From Hydractinia symbiolongicarpus (taxonomy: Eukaryota > Cnidaria > Hydrozoa > Anthoathecata > Hydractiniidae), in contig NC_079889.1 in assembly GCF_029227915.1 (NCBI RefSeq), positions 1-62,000 of the forward strand: a DNA stretch of 62,000 bases, in the 5' to 3' direction. The stretch's first letter is position 1; the number at the start of each line of letters is the position of its first letter. Under the pieces are notes generated by a model. That model was not told the origin of the DNA, ran no database searches, and saw only the letters and a list, made by a program, of their open reading frames with translations. Both the position numbers and the translations under genes were made by a program. This document shows positions 22,330 to 33,008 of this stretch, one piece after another.

Positions 22330-23515
22330 CATACCTCACAAAAACATTTACTTCCATTCCAACTTAGGATTTTAAGTGATTAGGTAATGTATTCCATATT
22401 TTTGGCCCCAGGGAAGAGAGACTTTTTGTTCCAAAACTTACGGTATCTATATTTGGGACTGTTAAATTATTAACATTTTGTGATCTCACTGGTCTACCAC
22501 TCCCATGAAATTTAAAGATATCTTATATATTTCTGTACATAATGTTTTAAGTCTATAAACGCTCATTTGTTATTTTCCTGCTTTCAAAAAGAGTTTGTCG
22601 TAAGTACTATCATTATCATTTAATAAGAAACGCAAAACTCTCTTCTGAATTTGTTCAATTTTCAACAAAGAATTATATGGAAAAAAATGCCATACTAAAG
22701 GGCAATAATTAAAGTTAGAGTATATAAAACTTCGTACCAGCGCTAATTTGGCTTTGTGAGATAAAAGCGTGATAAGTCTAAATAGTGCATTCAATTGTGC
22801 TGATGATTTAGTTTAGAAATGTGAGAGTCAAAATTCAAGCTATTATCAGGTCACTCCTAGTAATTTAACTCCGCTTTTTGTTTTAATTAACTTTCTGTTT
22901 TAAATAATTGTCACCAATTTTTACCACTAAATCACAATTGTTACATTTATCTCTGGTGACAATGATTGATTGAAATTTTTTTGGATTCGCCATCTTTGTT
23001 ATTTTTCAACCACACTAGTGCTATATTAGATTCACATTCTAAAAGTTTAAATAAAATAGGTCCTAAAATTGATCCTTGAGGTATTCCAGACAGAATTAAT
23101 TGGAAAAGACTATGCTGATTATTCAATCGGGTAGATTGCTCTCTGTCAGAAAGGTACGGTAAAATTAAAGTAGGGAATCCTGGCTAAAGCCATAGGCATT
23201 TAATTTAGCAATAAGTTAATCATGAGGTACGCAATGTAAAGCTTTAGCTAGATCCATTAAAACTGCACCAACTACGTAATGTTTATCTAATTTTTGTTTC
23301 CATTCTTCCAATAATCAGTACATGTTGTGCCCCATATGATTCCCTATATGCTGATAGAAATTCTAAAAGTTTTCTATCAATATAATCGACAATTGGAGAT
23401 TTAATTATTCTCTGATAAAATTTTGAAAATATATTTAAAATGCTGACCGGTCTATAGTTGTTTAAACATAATTTATTTTTCCCACCTTTATCAATAGGGG
23501 ATACAGAATAATCCA
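22330..23515 (-). pseudogene. LINE (CR1/Jockey-type) reverse transcriptase, broken
   Basis: Minus-strand RT of a non-LTR retrotransposon. In order: PIDKGGKNKLCLNNYRPVSI (RT0-1 region, ~23490); YRESYGAQHVL; GAVLMDLAKALHCVPHD (block A, ~23260) and AKLNAYGFS; SGIPQGSILGPILF (23048-23092); NPKKFQSIIVTRDKC (~22985); thumb AKLALVRSFIYSNFNYCPLV with KIEQIQKRVLRFL (22570-22794); and a C-terminal FGTKSL..LGPKIWNTLP phrase (~22400). The expected YADD box between SGIPQGS and NPKKFQS is absent, apparently by deletion, and several frameshifts and stops occur. It cannot be catalytic. Confidence 0.85.
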
Positions 23516-23828
23516 TTGTTGAATTACCACCGAGGATCTCTGCTGCGAAATCGATAGCGAAGACTCCTATCTTATACAATAGATGATTCGTAGAAACACA
23601 ATTCAAAGTCAATTTTAAACTATCGCAAATCTGAATCCGACCACTTGAGCAAAAGCTCAAAAACCAATGCGAACCTCCGTCGTGTAACAGTTGAATGTGG
23701 TCTTGGCATACAGGATGAAAAGGGGTGGCGGTGTTCATTTGAGTATTCAAAACAGATTGATAGTTATCTTCTTCGCCAAGTGTTTTGCATATCAAATTCT
23801 GCGCGGCATCAATTATACGGTCATTCAA
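23515..23828 (-). pseudogene. ULP1/C48-like cysteine protease remnant
   Basis: The N-terminal ~105 codons of a 181-codon minus frame resemble transposon- or domesticated-type ULP1 proteases: DAAQNLICKTLG, IQLLHDGGSHWFLSFCSSGR, IQICDSL and KIGVFAIDFAAEILGGNS. The His of SHW and the Asp of CDSL fit two of the C48 catalytic positions. The expected D-C before GVFAI is K-I, so the nucleophile is lost. The frame runs without a stop into the LINE RT segment. Family assignment rests on motif memory. Confidence 0.55.
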
Positions 23829-23868
23829 CCAAGCACTTTTCGAGTTAAGGATTTCTCTATCTTAAATT

Positions 23869-24093
23869 TTAAGAAATATGGATCTTTTTTGATCCAAAAT
23901 TTTTCTTGGCTCTCCTCTTCGACTTCGACTTCGACGACTCAATTGGTTGGTTATTTTTTATTAGGATAGGATTAGTTATTTCTTTCCAGTAGATCTTCCA
24001 AACCTGAAACGTAGAATTACTTTTTAGTTCTAGTAAAAGCCAAGATGACTTCCATTTCTGATTGTTCACTATGGATTCAATTTTCTTTAACAT
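23869..24093 (-). other. Unrecognised 74-codon open frame
   Basis: Open minus frame with a Lys/Ser-rich C-terminus (SSKSKSKRRAKKNFGSKK). It lies just upstream of the ULP-like remnant. No family recognised. It could be part of the same decayed gene or chance. Confidence 0.2.
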
Positions 24094-24345
24094 CCCAGAA
24101 TGCGCTCAGAAAGCTTTTAGGTGCTAATTTTGACTTTTCCATTATATCTATTAATTCATTCCATTTTTTTGTCAGTAAATAACAAATGTAATTTTGGTAC
24201 CTATCGATCTTTCCTTCTTACAAGGATTTCTTTGAAACGATGGCATGTCAAAGAAATATGATTGGACGATGTAAGAGATTTTGTGGAAGTTTTACAAGAT
24301 CTACGATTTCATCGGGTAACTGATTCCATCGCTTTGGCTTACTAG

Positions 24346-24669
24346 CTAGTTTTTCGTTATCGTGAAACAGGAGCAGTTTTTGTTCATCGTCTTGGGTCGG
24401 CGATGGTGATGGTGCGGTAATGGTCCGGACTCAACATTATGGGCCATTAATGTCTCAGGTTCATCGTCATGGGGCGGTAATGGTTCCGGTTGATCGACAT
24501 GTGGTGGCAACAGTTCGGGCTCATCATCATGAGGTGGCGATGTTTCAGCTTCATCGTTAGGAGAATCAAGACATAATTTAAGAAGGCCAGCATTATACGT
24601 TTTAGCTAGTGCACGAAAAGGCTCATTTTTTAATGCGCACAAACATGTCTTAGAAATAAGGCCATTCAT
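24346..24669 (-). CDS. Hypothetical protein with decapeptide repeats
   Basis: A 107-codon minus-strand frame, opening with an ATG. Residues ~45-95 are five 10-residue units of the form PPHDDEPExL (PPHDDEPELL, PPHVDQPEPL, PPHDDEPETL, AHNVESGPLP and HHHHRRP). They reflect a 30 bp DNA repeat (about 24393-24550). The N-terminal 45 residues show no known motif. Low-complexity, acidic and His-rich repeats suggest a disordered segment. Whether it is expressed is unknown. Confidence 0.3.
   Translation of the reverse strand: MNGLISKTCLCALKNEPFRALAKTYNAGLLKLCLDSPNDEAETSPPHDDEPELLPPHVDQPEPLPPHDDEPETLMAHNVESGPLPHHHHRRPKTMNKNCSCFTITKN
24393..24550. repeat. 30 bp minisatellite, ~5 units
   Basis: Units such as GGTTCATCGTCATGGGGCGG then TAATGGTTCC repeat about every 30 bp with 20-35% divergence. 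Period is a multiple of three and the minus frame stays open across all units. Confidence 0.65.
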
Positions 24670-24699
24670 CTGCCCATTCGTTCGTCTTATATAAGTATA

Positions 24700-27430
24700 C
24701 CTTTAATATTTTGTTCTTATAAATAATGTTATTAGTATGTACTGTAGCAAAGCTTGATGTACACTTTTCTATATCTTTGGATTTACCTTGAGGTGTTTTT
24801 TGACATGTTTAGCTTGAAACTGTTCTTATATTTCTATATTTTGAGCATTTTAAATATATTTTGTTGTACGTATATTGCAAGTATTTGTAATGTAACATCA
24901 CGTTTATAAGTATATACACGTTTCGAATAATAGTAAAAATTGATTCAGTGAACATTTTTCCTTGAAAGCCGGATAAAGTCTTAGGACGAAAAAAATCCGG
25001 ACGAATTGGTTCTTAAGGGGAAGACGATACAAAAATTTAAAATTCGTTTTAAATCCTTCTGGAATTTATTAACAATTTAAAGACCGAGTGTATAGAGGAG
25101 ACGTAAATGGTGCTTTGAGGCTGTTAACAAACAACAAACAATACAGCCTATGTTATTTTACTAGTAAATGACGAGATGTCGTTTCTTTAAAAGACTTCAC
25201 AGGTGTTTTAAATGGATCATTGAACCGGACTTATATGGCACAAAACATAGAAGAAAGCCTGGTATTAAAGTCTACGTTAATTACGAAAGGTTGGTAGTGG
25301 TCCTCCGGATTGGATCGCGAATGCTGGAGAAGAATGCTTACTTCACACAGTTTTGTAAAAGATCTTCCGACATTCAAAATTTTTTGGTTGAGTTATTAAG
25401 AAACTATGCCATGTCACAAAGGCAACTGGTTCGATTAAAAATCTATAAAGATTAAAAAATACTAATTCAGCACTACTCCTGTTCCTAAATATGCGCATTT
25501 AGGACCAGCTCGTTATATACCCCCGAACAACCAAGTTTCATGGAATCGGTACGTTAATATTGATTATTCGCGTCGCTTAGACTCTATTTTAAATACACGA
25601 TGTTGTTAAGGGGGATAACAAACTGAAACCGGCAATGGGAAATTTTGTAATCAAGAAGCAATCCTCGAATAACACACGTGCTATTTTATCACTTCTTTTT
25701 ATAGTTTGAAACAACTTTTTTTCCGTGCATAACTAAAAACGACATATGACATGCAAGTCGTACCTAAACAATATTGTCATTCAAAACTTATGCATATAAG
25801 ACGTTGTTAAGATGGACAACAAAGTAAAATCTAAGAAGAAGAATTGAGCGAAGAAGGAAAAAGACTTTCTCAGAGAGTAACATGTGACGCTGCCATTTAT
25901 CATTTTAAAACATATAATGTCCCCCTGTGTAACACAACATTATTGCGCTGAAATATTCCTTTTTTCATGACAACAATGTCACCCGACATACTTCGTCCTC
26001 TTTTTCGGTGTAACTGTTGCACTTCCCTTGTCCATAATTTTTACAGCTGAACGTTCAATATAACAAAACGCACACGTTGATAATAAAATCTTATTTCACT
26101 TTCGGTTTCGGCGATGAAATATCACAAAAAAGTATTTATACTCATCGCCAGCGACGAGACTGACGCCAGCGTTATGTGTCCCCTTTCAGTTGACACATAA
26201 CGCGATGAGGAAAAATGACGATCTCATAGCCCATTACATCAATTAAACGAACCACTGTTCCCGTGAAAGCATATACTTACACTGGCTAAAAGTAAAGTTA
26301 TAAATAGCAAATTACTTTTCGTTATGACATCATTGCAAATTGGAGATGTGTTTAACGTTTTATGAAGCCATTTGCCAGTTCGAAAACAACAATAACTTTG
26401 CTTGAAACTTTGCTTGATGCACGAGCCGCCTAATCTTGATCTAACATGATGGCAAAGAAATTAATTATTTCATAGCAAATCCCGGAAGCTATTGAAGGAA
26501 GCTGTAATACATTTGTAGAGGCAAATCAAAAAAAGAATCGCGCCATCGTCATAATTGTTAACCCAAGATTTAAAGTTTCTTACCTTCAACCAAAAACGCA
26601 CCACATAACCAGATAATTCGCTTGAATTAGATTCCACATATAACTGTTTTTTTTTGTTTTTATTTCTTTAATTATTTTAATTATTTAATTTTTTTTAATT
26701 ATTTACACACATATCTTCTTCTTTAGTTCCTACTGGTTTGTTACTATTTAGCATCCTACTAAGGGGACCATAAGGTAGATGAAGCTCCCTTGTGAGCTAC
26801 TAAGGTCTTGAGAGCTCCCGCCTAAGATATCAATCCTAATTGAGAATTTATAAATTTTGATTCGCGAAGTTGGGTAGTTAGGTAGTTACCAAAGGGAGAG
26901 TTGGAGAATTGCTAAATTCCACAGTAACGAAGTTGAAAGTCGTACTTACTCTCTCCTGTTGGGCCTAATATTTTTCGTACTTTCAACATGTGATGCATGA
27001 AATGGGTTTGGGATACTACAACACTAAACTATACTCACTTTTCTTTAAATTGAAGGGTTAGGATTTCAGTAAAGCTAGCAGAATCTAATTCCATTTCTGT
27101 TTTCGCAAAACGTACCACAATTTATCAGCTAACAATAAATGTCGATGGCGCGGTTTTTCTGCCAAAACTATAGATATTTATATTTGCTTTCTAGTACCCA
27201 GCTTTTCACGTTTTTGTTGTTTGCGTGTTTACATGAACATTTCTTCTGGCCTTTTTAAAAGTCTTTCTGCTTCATTTCAATTTTTTTCTTTCTATGCAAA
27301 TCTTCAATATATTTATTTTTCGGTTTCCAGCTACCTACCCAAATAATACTGTAGCTTATCCTTTCACATTTGTAATGTTTTAGCATCCTTCAAAAGAAAG
27401 TATATGTATAGATATACCTACCATACACTT
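24700..27430. other. Mostly featureless sequence, one strong hairpin
   Basis: A 95-codon plus-strand frame at 25168-25455 has no recognised motif. GCGTTATGTGTC (26169-26180) pairs perfectly with GACACATAACGC (26192-26203) over an 11-base loop, and CTCATC (26141-26146) can pair with GATGAG (26204-26209) outside it. Nothing else recognised. Confidence 0.35.
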
Positions 27431-27444
27431 TGAACAAGTTTAGA

Positions 27445-27630
27445 GCTAATGCTCAGAGCGAATATTTAGAGCGAATTTTAAACCGTACAGGGAAAATGTA
27501 CAGAGCGAGCAAAAGTCTATAGTGAATATCCATAGCGAATGTTCAGAGGGAATGTTGAGAGGAAATTCTCAGAGGGAATGTTCAGAGCAAATGTTCGGAG
27601 GGAATGTTGAGAGCAAATGTTTCCAGCGAT
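27445..27630 (+). repeat. 13 bp minisatellite
   Basis: Units of 13 bp such as CAGAGGGAATGTT, CAGAGCAAATGTT, CGGAGGGAATGTT and GAGAGCAAATGTT run head to tail, clean from about 27540 to 27620 and more decayed from 27445. About 12-14 units. Confidence 0.75.
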
Positions 27631-28394
27631 TCTCTGATGAGTCTGGATTTTTCTTAACTTCATGTTTCTCTTTTTAATGTATCGCAAAAAATAAGAAAGT
27701 ACCTACACTAAATTTTTTTATAAGAATATCAGGATGGGATTTCAGGTTAAAACAATAGGTCTATTAGTTGGAACAAAAAGGAAATCCGAGATGTGACCAT
27801 CCTGATTAAAACTTTGGAATTTTTTTTAAAAAAATCTTTTAATCAATCTTTTAACAATAAATTTCTCTAAAGTGCATTTCCTGGGAAAAATTCAATTAAT
27901 TTTTACGTTAAATAAAGGTAAAGCAGTTATATTATAGTATCACTATAAAAAAGGTTTTTATAACCCGACACATCAACTCCATCCTCAGAATCAGATCCTA
28001 CTGAAATACTAGAATACTAGACTTCACAAGAACATTGACCACAAGCATCAATTCTAACACCAAAATGATCGAAATTTTTATCAGAACTATAAAATTCAAC
28101 AACAAAATCACTATTTTGATTTTGCCAGGTTATTTGCTAAAAAAGATAGCTTTATTACAAAATCAGTCCTTTTTGTTACTAAACGCGTCAGCTATTTTAT
28201 TACAATACGCAGCGTAGAAAATGCTTCAAAACGGCTTTCCCTTATTCGATGATGTTATCTTTACGTCAAATTCAAAACGAGGCCCGTATGAAAACAACAA
28301 AAACAAACAGCGCAGAGACAGTACGTGATAGCTGCATTCTTTGAAGTTGAACTTGTTTACAAGCAACAGCAGAAAGAAAAAATGTCTTTGAATC

Positions 28395-28520
28395 TCTTTA
28401 ATAATAGCCGTATTCCGTCTGTCTGTTTATGCGCGAGAAACACGTCATGTTACGAAAACACGAAATGCGATATATAAATGACGAGCGACCCCGTGGATTT
28501 TTCCACGGGTTAACGAGTAG
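28395..28520 (+). mobile_element. Mini-Helitron, 126 bp
   Basis: Starts TCTTTAATAATAGCCGTATT then CCGTCTGTCTG. Near its end is the hairpin GTGGA-TTTT-TCCAC (28493-28506), 10 bases, then GAGTAGT, one base off the CTAGT consensus. Directly after it starts another Helitron. Such short elements keep only the two termini needed for transposition. Confidence 0.65.
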
Positions 28521-29784
28521 TCTATATTATAACACCCGTATACGTCTGTCTGTCTGTCACGCAAAATGGCTACCGATATCCCTGTGATCTTTTGCGATTT
28601 TTAAAAACCAGGGGGTTGTTTAATCGAAATTCTTATTATTGATTATAATATATATTTAAGAAATAATTTCTTCCTTAAATATTTTAGTTATGTTAATATA
28701 CTAACCTTAATTAGGTCTTTAAAATAAATGGATTATTTAAATACATCATTTTTAATAATAATTACCCCCGTGATCTCAATCACCAATCTCAGTAACCAAT
28801 TCCACAAATATGACAGTTTTACTGACAGTTTTACCTACTTTGTTTTGATCGCTCGCCCATAGTATACCAATCAAAACGCTCGATTCTGTAACAAACCAAT
28901 CCAAGATTTACGCGGCCTGGAGAGGCCAAGGAAGTAACATCATTAAAGGCCATTTTGGTTTTGAAAGTGGTCTTGCTCAGTGTTGATTTATGACTCTGTT
29001 TAACCTTTTTAGTCTTCGAAAAGCTTTTTGTTATGTAATATTTGTTTTCTTTATGTTTTTACATGTTAAGATAAATATATTATCACGTTTAGCCATGTAC
29101 AAATCTTAAATGCACCATTTTCAGGATTTTTGGCTAGAAACGAAGATTTTTATAGATCATTCTACAGCTATCTAGCTAGCCTTTAGTTATTACTATTCAG
29201 ATTGGTATAACAGCTTTTTATCCTAGCCAGTATTATTTATTTTTATGTTAAAGTTGTATGTATCTAGCTATCTCCTTAGTTAATTCTGGATAAAAAGTGA
29301 AAGTAGCCAAATGCACTTTTGGCTGCAACACAATTCTTATGCTAAATACAGCTAGGCAGCTAGCTACCAGTTTTATTACTGTTATGTGAACTTATGTTGC
29401 AAAATAGAATTGGTGAGCATTTTTTTAATTGAACAGGATAACGATATGCGGTTTCATGAATTTTTTGTGTTACACTTATGTGCGACACGGTTTATCTGTA
29501 CTAATCACTCAGTCCAGTGTTAACGACGGGCTGATTCCTGTGTTTCTGTTATATAAACTGAAGCTGAGATAAAGTTTTTTTTGAAAAACGTATTGTACCT
29601 ACATGAATGTGCGACATTGTTCACCTGTACTAAGCGCGCTGCCCAGAGTAACATTCATTTTTATACTTTCACTGACATACTGTATACCTGTACTAGGGTG
29701 CTCCACCTTAATGTGTGGCACAGTTTACAGTTCTTAATTATTGCCCCACAGGCTTCTAAACGCTGGGTAACACTTTTACTTGCA
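28521..29784 (+). mobile_element. Helitron family A, copy 2
   Basis: Begins TCTATATTATAACACCCGTA followed by a GTCTGTCTGTCTGTCACG run and CAAAATGG. It is collinear with 11305-12850: ACCGATATCCCTGTGATCTT, ACCAGGGGGTTGTTTAATCG, AATAATAATTACCCCCGTGA, TATACCAATCAAAACGCTCG and ATACTGTATACCTGTACTA all have close partners there. The interior again holds the ~130 bp units (29440-29700). Similarity to copy 1 stops near 29784, before the CCGGCG hairpin of that copy. Confidence 0.7.
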
Positions 29785-29844
29785 TAGGTAAATATTTATA
29801 ATAGCACATCCGTATTTCATTCTCAACAGAGAATGCTTCACCCC

Positions 29845-29873
29845 GATCAGACCTCTGATCATGACGAGCGAGT
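29845..29873 (+). mobile_element. Possible alternative Helitron 3' terminus
   Basis: A perfect hairpin GATCAGA-CC-TCTGATC (29845-29860) is followed after 8 bases by CGAGT, one mismatch from CTAGT. It lies about 60 bp after the end of similarity to copy 1. It may be a swapped 3' end for copy 2, or coincidence. Confidence 0.3.
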
Positions 29874-29935
29874 ATAACGCGTGTAAGTCGTATTGAAGAA
29901 GAACTACTTTATTCATTACTAACATACTGCCTGGT

Positions 29936-30002
29936 AGTGAGCGGGATTCGATTTGCGGTCCCCAGAACTGGAAGGCGCAGACGAACCCACTACACTACGT
30001 GC
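29936..30002 (-). tRNA. tRNA-derived sequence (SINE head or tRNA pseudogene)
   Basis: On the minus strand TAGTGTAGTGGGTTCGTCTG fits a pol III A box (TRGYNNANNGG) and CAAATCGAATCCCG a B box about 35 bases later. The acceptor stem is not complementary and the anticodon arm does not fold well. A tRNA-derived SINE head is the likeliest reading. Confidence 0.45.
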
Positions 30003-30106
30003 GGAAATATGTTAGTGATGATTTTTTCTAAGAATTTTAACTCATCCTCTGAATAATTCCAGGAATCTGATATTCCTTCCAAAAATTCCTTCCAAAGCAT
30101 TGCAAT

Positions 30107-30790
30107 TTAGTCTAGCTTCAAAAATTGTAGGTGATATACCTTTTTCTTAACACTGCCATAAAGAACAGTTTTCTTAACTGGGTATTTAAGTGTCTCTTTA
30201 TTTCCTGAAACACCCCATTTCCTTAAAACACTAGTGCAGGATTTTTCTGTTGGAACTCGCTTTACGTTAGTGAAGGGCAATAGGGCCATGACATGATTGC
30301 AGTAGCCACTCATGTCTGTGTGACAATTGCATTTTGCATGTTTCACCTCGTTATTTCGTCAATTTAATTCAATTTCCACAACTTTATGGATTTTTTTCGT
30401 ACTAGCCAGACAATAAGCCTTAGATGAAAGATACTTCAATGTCCGAGCTGTAAATAAACTTTCCAAAGAAATTTATCTCTCCTCCTTAAATTTGAGCCCT
30501 CTTTCTAATGTCTTTTATATGTGTAATTTCTTTAATTTACCACATTTGGCGACATAATCGATTTCTCGTGTAGAAAATAATGGCAAAAAATCCAAAGATT
30601 TACCAAGATAATTCTTCTTCAGCGTTTAATTTTACTTCAACATCAATGTTTTGTAACAACAATTTATAAATATTTTGATTCATAGGCGTCTCAGAAATGT
30701 TTCTAATTTTGTCAGGCTTGTTCATAATTTGCCGAGTTTGCAAATCCACCTCGCTTGCCCCCATCTTGTTTATAATTCTGTTCATACGGG
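30107..30790 (-). pseudogene. SWIM zinc-finger protein, broken
   Basis: Read on the minus strand, one frame from about 30480 to 30107 carries LFTARTLKYLSSKAYCLAS, then AKCNCHTDMSGYCNHVMALL and PTEKSCTSVLRKWGVSGNK. C-x-C ... C-x-H (CNC...YCNHV) is the SWIM zinc-binding motif. The KSCTS..R.W continuation is typical of large SWIM/YqaJ-type proteins of transposon origin in animals. In-frame stops occur before ISLESL and before RNNEVKH. A further 61-codon frame at 30600-30785 may be an upstream part. The YqaJ nuclease region is not seen. Confidence 0.65.
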
Positions 30791-30818
30791 CCTCGTTTTT
30801 AAACCGTGATTACGATTT

Positions 30819-31025
30819 GTGGCGCGTGGAGTTCGCTTCGTAATCACAAGGGTCCGTGGTTTGGTCCACAGCGTGGACATGTTTAGCAAGTGTTTTTACC
30901 ACACCTATGGGTCAACCCATGCCATGTGAGGGAAATTTGGTAGGTAATGCCGTTGTATACTTAATGTATACATTTAGATCACGGGACCCCCATTGATAAC
31001 AGTGTCTGAATAATAATAATAATTA
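30819..31025 (+). mobile_element. SINE copy 2, with TAA tail
   Basis: Starts with TGGCGCGTGGAGTTCGCTTC, an A-box-like sequence, then GTAATCACAAGGGTCCGTGG and TTTGGTCC (B-box-like). It ends CACGGGACCCCCATTGATAA, then a (TAA)n/AATAATAAT tail. The body matches 971-1072. The polarity and tail fit a SINE mobilised by a LINE with a TAA-type tail. Confidence 0.6.
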
Positions 31026-31668
31026 CATCATTGAATAGCATATCCATAAGTAGTTTACATAACTTTTTATCGACTTAAAAACCTAAATAAATAGTCATCA
31101 TTCTTCCTAATTACTATAGACAAAAACTGATCTAGTATAATTCGAACAGCGACTTATTGACTTTGGGGACAAAAAATTTGGGCCAGAAAATAGATATAGC
31201 TATGCCTTGATATGAAATGATTAAAAAACCTTCGTTTATTCTCTTATATAAAATAGTTGAGTGGCATTTAATGAACGTCTGTTAGAAGATCTTGCTCAAA
31301 ATCCGACGAGGAATAACGCATCAAGTTTTTTTTTTTTTTTTTTTAGGAAATTGATATAGAGGTGGATTGGATGTACAATCCTTTACCCTAGACGGACGAT
31401 CAACGATATTAAATTTGTGATGATGACTTAATGATGTAAAGCGACATTTATTTCCCTTCTCCTTATTGGCCTCCATCTTGTTATGTTATCACACACAACT
31501 ATATTAATTCGCATGAACTTTTCTAGATGGAAACCAGGCGTTCTAGATATTTGTGATCAATTAAGATATGTATAACTCCATTGGGAGGTGTCAAATGATA
31601 AAATGTTAAGTCTATCAGAATAAAGAAGTATATTTGATGCGAATGGACGGATGAATATATTTTTTCAG

Positions 31669-32008
31669 CCGATGTGTTTATTTGGAACTGTGCAGGTATG
31701 TAACTTATTCATTTTTGTTGTTTAATGAAAGAACAGGGCGCCCCCTAGATGAGGTTGTTTTTTTTTATTTAAACGGGTCCTGATTTGACTTTCTGCTTTT
31801 CTTTTAACATTAATGCGTTGGTAATAAGCTACAGTTTGCGTTTTTGTTAACAATTTATGGTTCTGCGAAATATTTACTAAATTCTCATATTTTTAGATAT
31901 CGGTAAAAAACTGGCTGTCGACTTAAACGTCTTGTGTAAACTGGTTATGCGAAATACTATATACGACCAAGTCATATGTGCGTATTTCATGGACAAGCAA
32001 GTTCTCAG
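31669..32008 (+). CDS. Two candidate exons of an unrecognised gene
   Basis: TTTTTTCAG precedes a 27 bp exon (31669-31695) ending GCAG|GTATGT. ATTTTTAG precedes a 112 bp exon (31897-32008) ending CTCAG|GTAGCT. Joined in phase they read on without a stop, the second exon giving IGKKLAVDLNVLCKLVMRNT and more. A possible last exon at 33146 would add six residues and a TGA (33162-33164). The codon pattern looks coding, but no family was recognised and no start was located. Micro-exon plus weak second donor lower confidence. Confidence 0.35.
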
Positions 32009-32305
32009 GTAGCTTCTATTTAATTAAATCACGATACAAGTTTTTTTAATGCTGCTTACAGCTAATGCCGTATAGCGCTAAGCTACCACATACTCGTAAA
32101 AGTCCGTTTACAAAAGGTATAAAGATCAAATTTAAACCAAATCGTTTTCTGAATTTTTTTTTTCTTTTGTAAACTCAAATTGAAAATTTATTATACTCTC
32201 GCGTCGAGCTTTATAAACGTAATTACCTCGGACAACACTTCTAATTTTTCTTCTGTGTGAAAGAAGCTCGAATTTACCAGTAGGTTCATCTACCAGGCCA
32301 TCTCT

Positions 32306-32729
32306 CAGGGTTCCACCGAGTCAGGGAAATCAGGGAAAGTCAGGGAATTTTATCTGTGGTCAGAGAAAGTCACGAAAAAGACCCACTTTTTGGAAAAGTC
32401 TGGGAATTTTTTGTCTTTTAACTTGACATAGACTGATAGAACTTTATTTCTATAAATTCAAAAATTGCAAATGCAAAGTTGCATGCCTTATTGATGTTAT
32501 GCCGTGTTTCTGATCTGTAAAAAATAAACCAAACTTTGGTTTGCCCTACTTTGCTAACTGCTTGTCTCTATAGTGTAATGAGTTTCGTTATTTGTTTCAT
32601 TATTAATTAATTTGTTTTTCTGTTTAGCTGTAGAATTTCTTGAAAAAGTCAGGAAAAGTCAGGGAACTAGACCTCAAAAAGTCAGAGAAATTCAGGAAAT
32701 TTGATACCATGTTTTCGGTGGATAGCCTG
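32306..32729. mobile_element. hAT-like non-autonomous element, 424 bp
   Basis: Left end CAGGGTTCCACCG (32306-32318), right end CGGTGGATAGCCTG (32716-32729) with reverse complement CAGGCTATCCACCG. Both arms carry internal GTCAGGGAAA-type repeats pointing inward. TCTCT flanks both sides (32301-32305; 32731-32735), one base from the right end. CAGGG termini are typical of hAT elements. No transposase inside. Confidence 0.6.
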
Positions 32730-33008
32730 GTCTCTGCATTAAGTGCCATATGGTGCAGCAGGTAAAAAATTATGGCGATTAAGGTACAATAATTTGAGAA
32801 AATATACACCGATAGAGGAAGATATAGATAGGCTAGGTAGGTTTTAACGAGTGAAAGGGTTTGTCTAAAATGTGTAGATGTTGGTGAAACGCTGCTTGTC
32901 AACTTAAAAGTCTTTGGTGTAAACTGCTCAACTAACGAAGAAAGAACACAAAAGCGATTAAACAAAACTCAATTATTCTTCACTAAAAAAGTCGTAACAT
33001 TGACAATC

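Noticed and set aside
25168-25455. 95-codon plus-strand frame as a gene
   Set aside because: Basic composition but no motif, promoter or splice evidence; left within the unassigned region.
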